From Rhyacophila brunnea (Eukaryota; Arthropoda; Insecta; Trichoptera; Rhyacophilidae), in contig JAGYXB010001862.1 in the NCBI GenBank assembly GCA_022495005.1, positions 372,001-436,000 on the forward strand: a stretch of 64,000 nt of DNA. Direction: 5' to 3'. A program made the position numbers and the translations under genes. How positions within the stretch are numbered: position 1 is the first letter of the stretch; the number at the start of each line of letters is the position of its first letter. Below the pieces are notes generated by a model. The model saw nothing but the letters and a program-made list of their open reading frames with translations. It ran no database searches and was not told the DNA's origin. Positions 60,918-64,000 of this stretch are shown in pieces.

Positions 60918-61907
60918 CGAATTCATTGTTAAGTAGCAATTTTCCTCTAATTCATATTGTTAGATGAATAACTCTGATAATAATGTAAAATCATTGTTAG
61001 GAATGAAACCCATTTGCGTAGAGTAATATTTATTTTTTATTGTAAATTATTTTTTATTTTAAATTGATAATAAATGACAGGAAATGGAAACAGACACTTG
61101 AGTGGTAATAATTAAAAAAAGATCTTGTATCCATAAACCAATGATACGCCCAAAAAACTGTGGAAGTGTAAGCATAAAAAATCTGTTCGTAAAACAAAAT
61201 GACAACAAACGCCGATATAAAAGGACATGCTTCGGAAAGGTGCCGTCAAATATTACGATTTAATTAAATTATTGGAACGAATAATTATAAATAATAAGTA
61301 ATATATTTAACTGTAATTATTAAGAGGAAAATAATTAGACTTAATCTTCAATCCGTAACCTTGTAGGAATCACTTACATTTATAAATAATGAATATCCCG
61401 TTTTGGGTCTTCAGATGAAAAATATATTTTAAATACTTTATTTCTAAGATGATTTTTATTTTAATTTTTTTTTGTCTAATCTATAGATTAATTAAATTGA
61501 TTTAAACGCATTAATTCAACAAATAGTAGGTAAGTACCTACTACTAGATTTTTTGCCTCGAACAAACATGTACCAAACGGTACGTTTAGAGTCTCCGTTC
61601 ACGACGGCCAGTCACTGGTATGTATGGTTGGTGTGTATGGTTACGATCACTTACCAACCGTTGCGTCATGTTGTAGCGACTGACCGTCATAATGGGCGGA
61701 GGTACTTAGTTAGACAAACAATAATAAGGGAAGTGGGTTGCCTTCTGGGTGAGGCTGAAACATTGAAACAATTGAGGAGAAAAATTGGATAAAACTTAAA
61801 AACGTGTTGAATAATATGTTATTTTCAATGCTTACATCTGTATCATAATATGCATTAAAATGTGTTACGTAATGCGCTTTCAATACTGGTAGGTAATATT
61901 TGAGGAC
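60918..61907. other. Non-coding stretch
   Basis: A block at 61545-61790 is less AT-rich and holds an ATG-less plus frame of unknown nature. Otherwise nothing is recognised. Confidence 0.45.
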
Positions 61908-62424
61908 ATACGACGCAGTGGCGCACCCAGGGGGGGGAGGGGAAAGGGGCCGTGGCACCCCCCCAAACATGAAAAAAATATCAGAATGATTTTAAACATT
62001 GAAATTGAAAGCCAATAAATTATACCTTGGGCTTAGACAAATAAAAACACGGCAAAAAATGATTTGTAATTCTCCAGCACCCTTTTTAGAAAAAAATCTT
62101 AGATTTTAATTTGAAAAAAATTTGAAAAATTTCGAAATACTAATGTCGGGTTTTTTTAGAAACCCTATCCCTAATGGAACTGTCAAAAAATTCTCGGTGT
62201 CCACCCGAATTCTGGAGTGGTGTAAGTCATGGTTGGGGAGGGCTGACAGGGCAATAGCCTGGCGTTCCGGCGTGTCGGGTTGACCAGATAAGTGAGATAA
62301 ACACACATCATAAGTTAGCTTTAATAATAAAAAAAAGTGCTATTATACTTCATGGCCATGAATAGTTTGTCCTCCTTGCCCCCCCCCCCCAATATTAAAT
62401 CCTGGGTGCGCCACTGATACGACG
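61908..62424. mobile_element. hAT MITE with perfect 8-bp duplication
   Basis: The body 61916-62416 (501 bp) starts CAGTGGCGCACCCAGG and ends with its complement. Both flanks are ATACGACG (61908-61915 and 62417-62424). Runs of G and C lie just inside each terminus. The hAT class follows from the ends and the 8-bp duplication. No transposase frame is present; frames at 61710-61970 and 62106-62306 are artefacts. Confidence 0.9.
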
Positions 62425-62532
62425 TGTCTTGTATTTATGGTATTTTATGACCAGACCGTCATTAAGTAATAAACTGAAACTGGCTTTAAAGTTTTCTTTC
62501 ATGGCGACTGGCTTTCTTATTAAACTGTTAGA
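62425..62532. other. Short spacer between two hAT elements
   Basis: Ordinary sequence between the two insertions. Confidence 0.4.
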
Positions 62533-63349
62533 TATGTGATTAGGGATTGCAATATCGAATGAATATATCAATACCGGTATTTCGGTTTTTCTTATTGAAT
62601 ACCGGTATCAGTGTTGCCAACCGTACTATAATTATAGTACAATACTATAATTTCGAATCCGCGAAAAATGTAAAATAATATAATTTTACGCAAATATGCC
62701 AAAAATACTATGATTTTGAAGGATTCGAGACGAAAAACACTGACCGGTATTCGTCAAAACTTATTCTAGAAAAAAAGAAGTAAGTACTTATCAATAAATA
62801 TAACTATTAAAATCTATTTGAAATACTAGTTTTTTGCAATCTACATACATTTATTATGTTGACCTTTATAAATATGTATAGATAGATGATAATATTTTAG
62901 AACTGTTATTTTTACAATTTACTAGTCCGGGTACAGGAAAATCTCTCTGAAATACAACGTTTGATGGATGTAGGTACTATCAACGTTGGATCAATAGTTA
63001 TAGAATAATTTGAGACATTTGCCATGAATATCTTCGTCTTCTTTTTCGAAATATATTAATTCATCGCGACAATTCTATAAGTATATTTGTTTTAATATTA
63101 AATAATTTTTGTTGGTTTCAATCAATATATTTGCATTTTGGCAGGATACAATTTTATTTATACACTATATATTTATACTATATTAGCTATGTAGTAGTAA
63201 ATAATCAAAAAATAACATTAATTCATTTTCGAAACCATAAACGTGTATGCTTTCTTAATACCGAAAATACCGGTTTTTCTGATTTTTGAAACCGGTATTT
63301 AGGAATCGTTAAATAATTGAATACCGGTATCGCAATCCCTATATGTGAT
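62533..63349. mobile_element. hAT MITE, TAGGGATTGC family, copy 3, carrying a nested element
   Basis: The body 62541-63341 (801 bp) starts TAGGGATTGCAATA and ends GCAATCCCTA, with perfect flanking TATGTGAT (62533-62540 and 63342-63349). ACCGGTATT-type repeats lie inside both ends. About 142 bp of the length is due to the nested insertion and its duplication. There is no transposase frame. Confidence 0.9.
62601..62750. mobile_element. Nested hAT MITE, CAGTGTTGCC family
   Basis: The body 62609-62742 (134 bp) starts CAGTGTTGCCAACC and ends AAAAACACTG. It is flanked on both sides by ACCGGTAT (62601-62608 and 62743-62750), which is itself part of the host element. Insertion order is therefore clear: the 801-bp host came first. 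A worn relative is at 53968-54123. Confidence 0.85.
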
Positions 63350-64000
63350 CAACCTGATTGACAGCACATTGTAAGTAGGTAGGTAGATACCTATACAGTT
63401 TTAAATTTTGACAGCACATTACACTTAGCTCAAAACTATATTGTCATTTCTCAGTTTAATCGATATATCGTCCACGAATAATCCGAGCCGAGACACAATC
63501 AAAGCACGCCGTTTCTCGGAAATATACCAAAGCATGATTCTTTAATATAATAATAATTATTGAGGGTTGGTTCCTTCCATTTCGAATCGATGTCTGTCCT
63601 TACAATAAATTGATGCTCTCCTCACCGTGAATAATGGCCGCAGAATGAACTTCGAACTGAAATTTGGGACCGGTGACGTAACAACATTTTGCTTTATTCT
63701 GATCGATTTCGATTCCTGCCTTTGTCAATTATATATTGTTGTTCTGCCATGTTATAAAACTACAATGTTGCTTAATGATTGGAAAAAATACTGTCATTTG
63801 AAGAATTTAATTGGATTGTGGTGTATATGAAACACAACAAAAAATGTGAATGGATGGTAATTTGTTTTGGGGCTGATGATTTTAAATCAATTTCCTATGA
63901 GGTATTCAACTAAAAAAGTCAACCATCATTATAAAGATAATTATAATCGTAGTGTTTTACTTGGTATTGTTTCACTTTATGATTTCACAGCATCCAGGTT
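63350..64000. other. Non-coding stretch
   Basis: GACAGCACATT occurs twice, at about 63359 and 63410, as a short direct repeat. No gene is supported; the plus frame at 63627-63830 lacks a motif. Confidence 0.45.

Noticed and set aside
1..64000. CRISPR arrays, operons, bacterial promoters, prophage or rRNA genes
   Set aside because: No regularly spaced direct repeats, no runs of adjacent coding frames and no rRNA-like conserved blocks were seen. The element types present are eukaryotic.

Overview
The window looks like AT-rich, non-coding insect nuclear DNA. The evidence is the base composition, the very frequent TAGGTACCTA-type motifs, animal-type non-LTR retrotransposons, tRNA-derived SINEs, several hAT-type miniature elements, and a degenerate block of CCTAA pentamers (the insect telomere unit TTAGG on the other strand). 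The motif content reminds me most of aphid or lepidopteran DNA, but no host gene is recognisable, so the species is not established. There is no sign of bacterial, organellar or viral organisation. Almost every open frame is short and lacks a family motif, and several long frames begin at TTG or GTG, so they are best read as chance. I could not support any complete host gene. A few exon-like stretches are listed at low confidence.

The best coding region is on the minus strand at 48.7-50.7 kb. It is a non-LTR retrotransposon with an intact ORF1 (CCHC zinc knuckle), an ORF2 that stops inside the endonuclease domain, a 3' tail rich in A, and a matching 12-bp target-site duplication. It is therefore a whole insertion of an internally deleted copy. 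Degraded 3' ends of other LINEs lie at 45.97-46.5 kb (+), 47.07-47.27 kb (-), 55.43-55.63 kb (-) and probably 36.5-36.6 kb (+). A Penelope-like tail with a hammerhead-type core is proposed at 29.45-29.49 kb.

DNA-transposon miniatures dominate the rest. hAT-type elements with 8-bp duplications occur at 2.66-3.29, 23.71-24.32, 61.91-62.42 and 62.53-63.35 kb; the last contains a second hAT element at 62.60-62.75 kb. Weaker hAT cases are at 14.97-15.30, 51.40-51.80 and 53.97-54.12 kb. Other inverted-repeat elements are at 0.87, 6.57, 7.69, 10.9, 20.98, 27.58, 30.10, 31.71, 33.29, 34.95, 42.99, 44.16, 55.94, 58.65, 59.42 and 60.68 kb. Some occur as two copies (6.57 with 55.94; 34.95 with 60.68; the unclassified repeats 6.18 with 33.14 and 10.15 with 52.70).

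tRNA-derived SINEs of several families are at 2.47, 5.25, 12.46, 21.37, 23.28, 30.18, 30.60, 39.62, 42.80, 44.61, 59.75 and 60.23 kb. The SINE at 12.46 kb and the LINE at 48.7 kb share the same target core TGTCGTTTT, cut before A, which suggests a shared integration machinery. The stretches between these elements are AT-rich sequence in which I see no gene.
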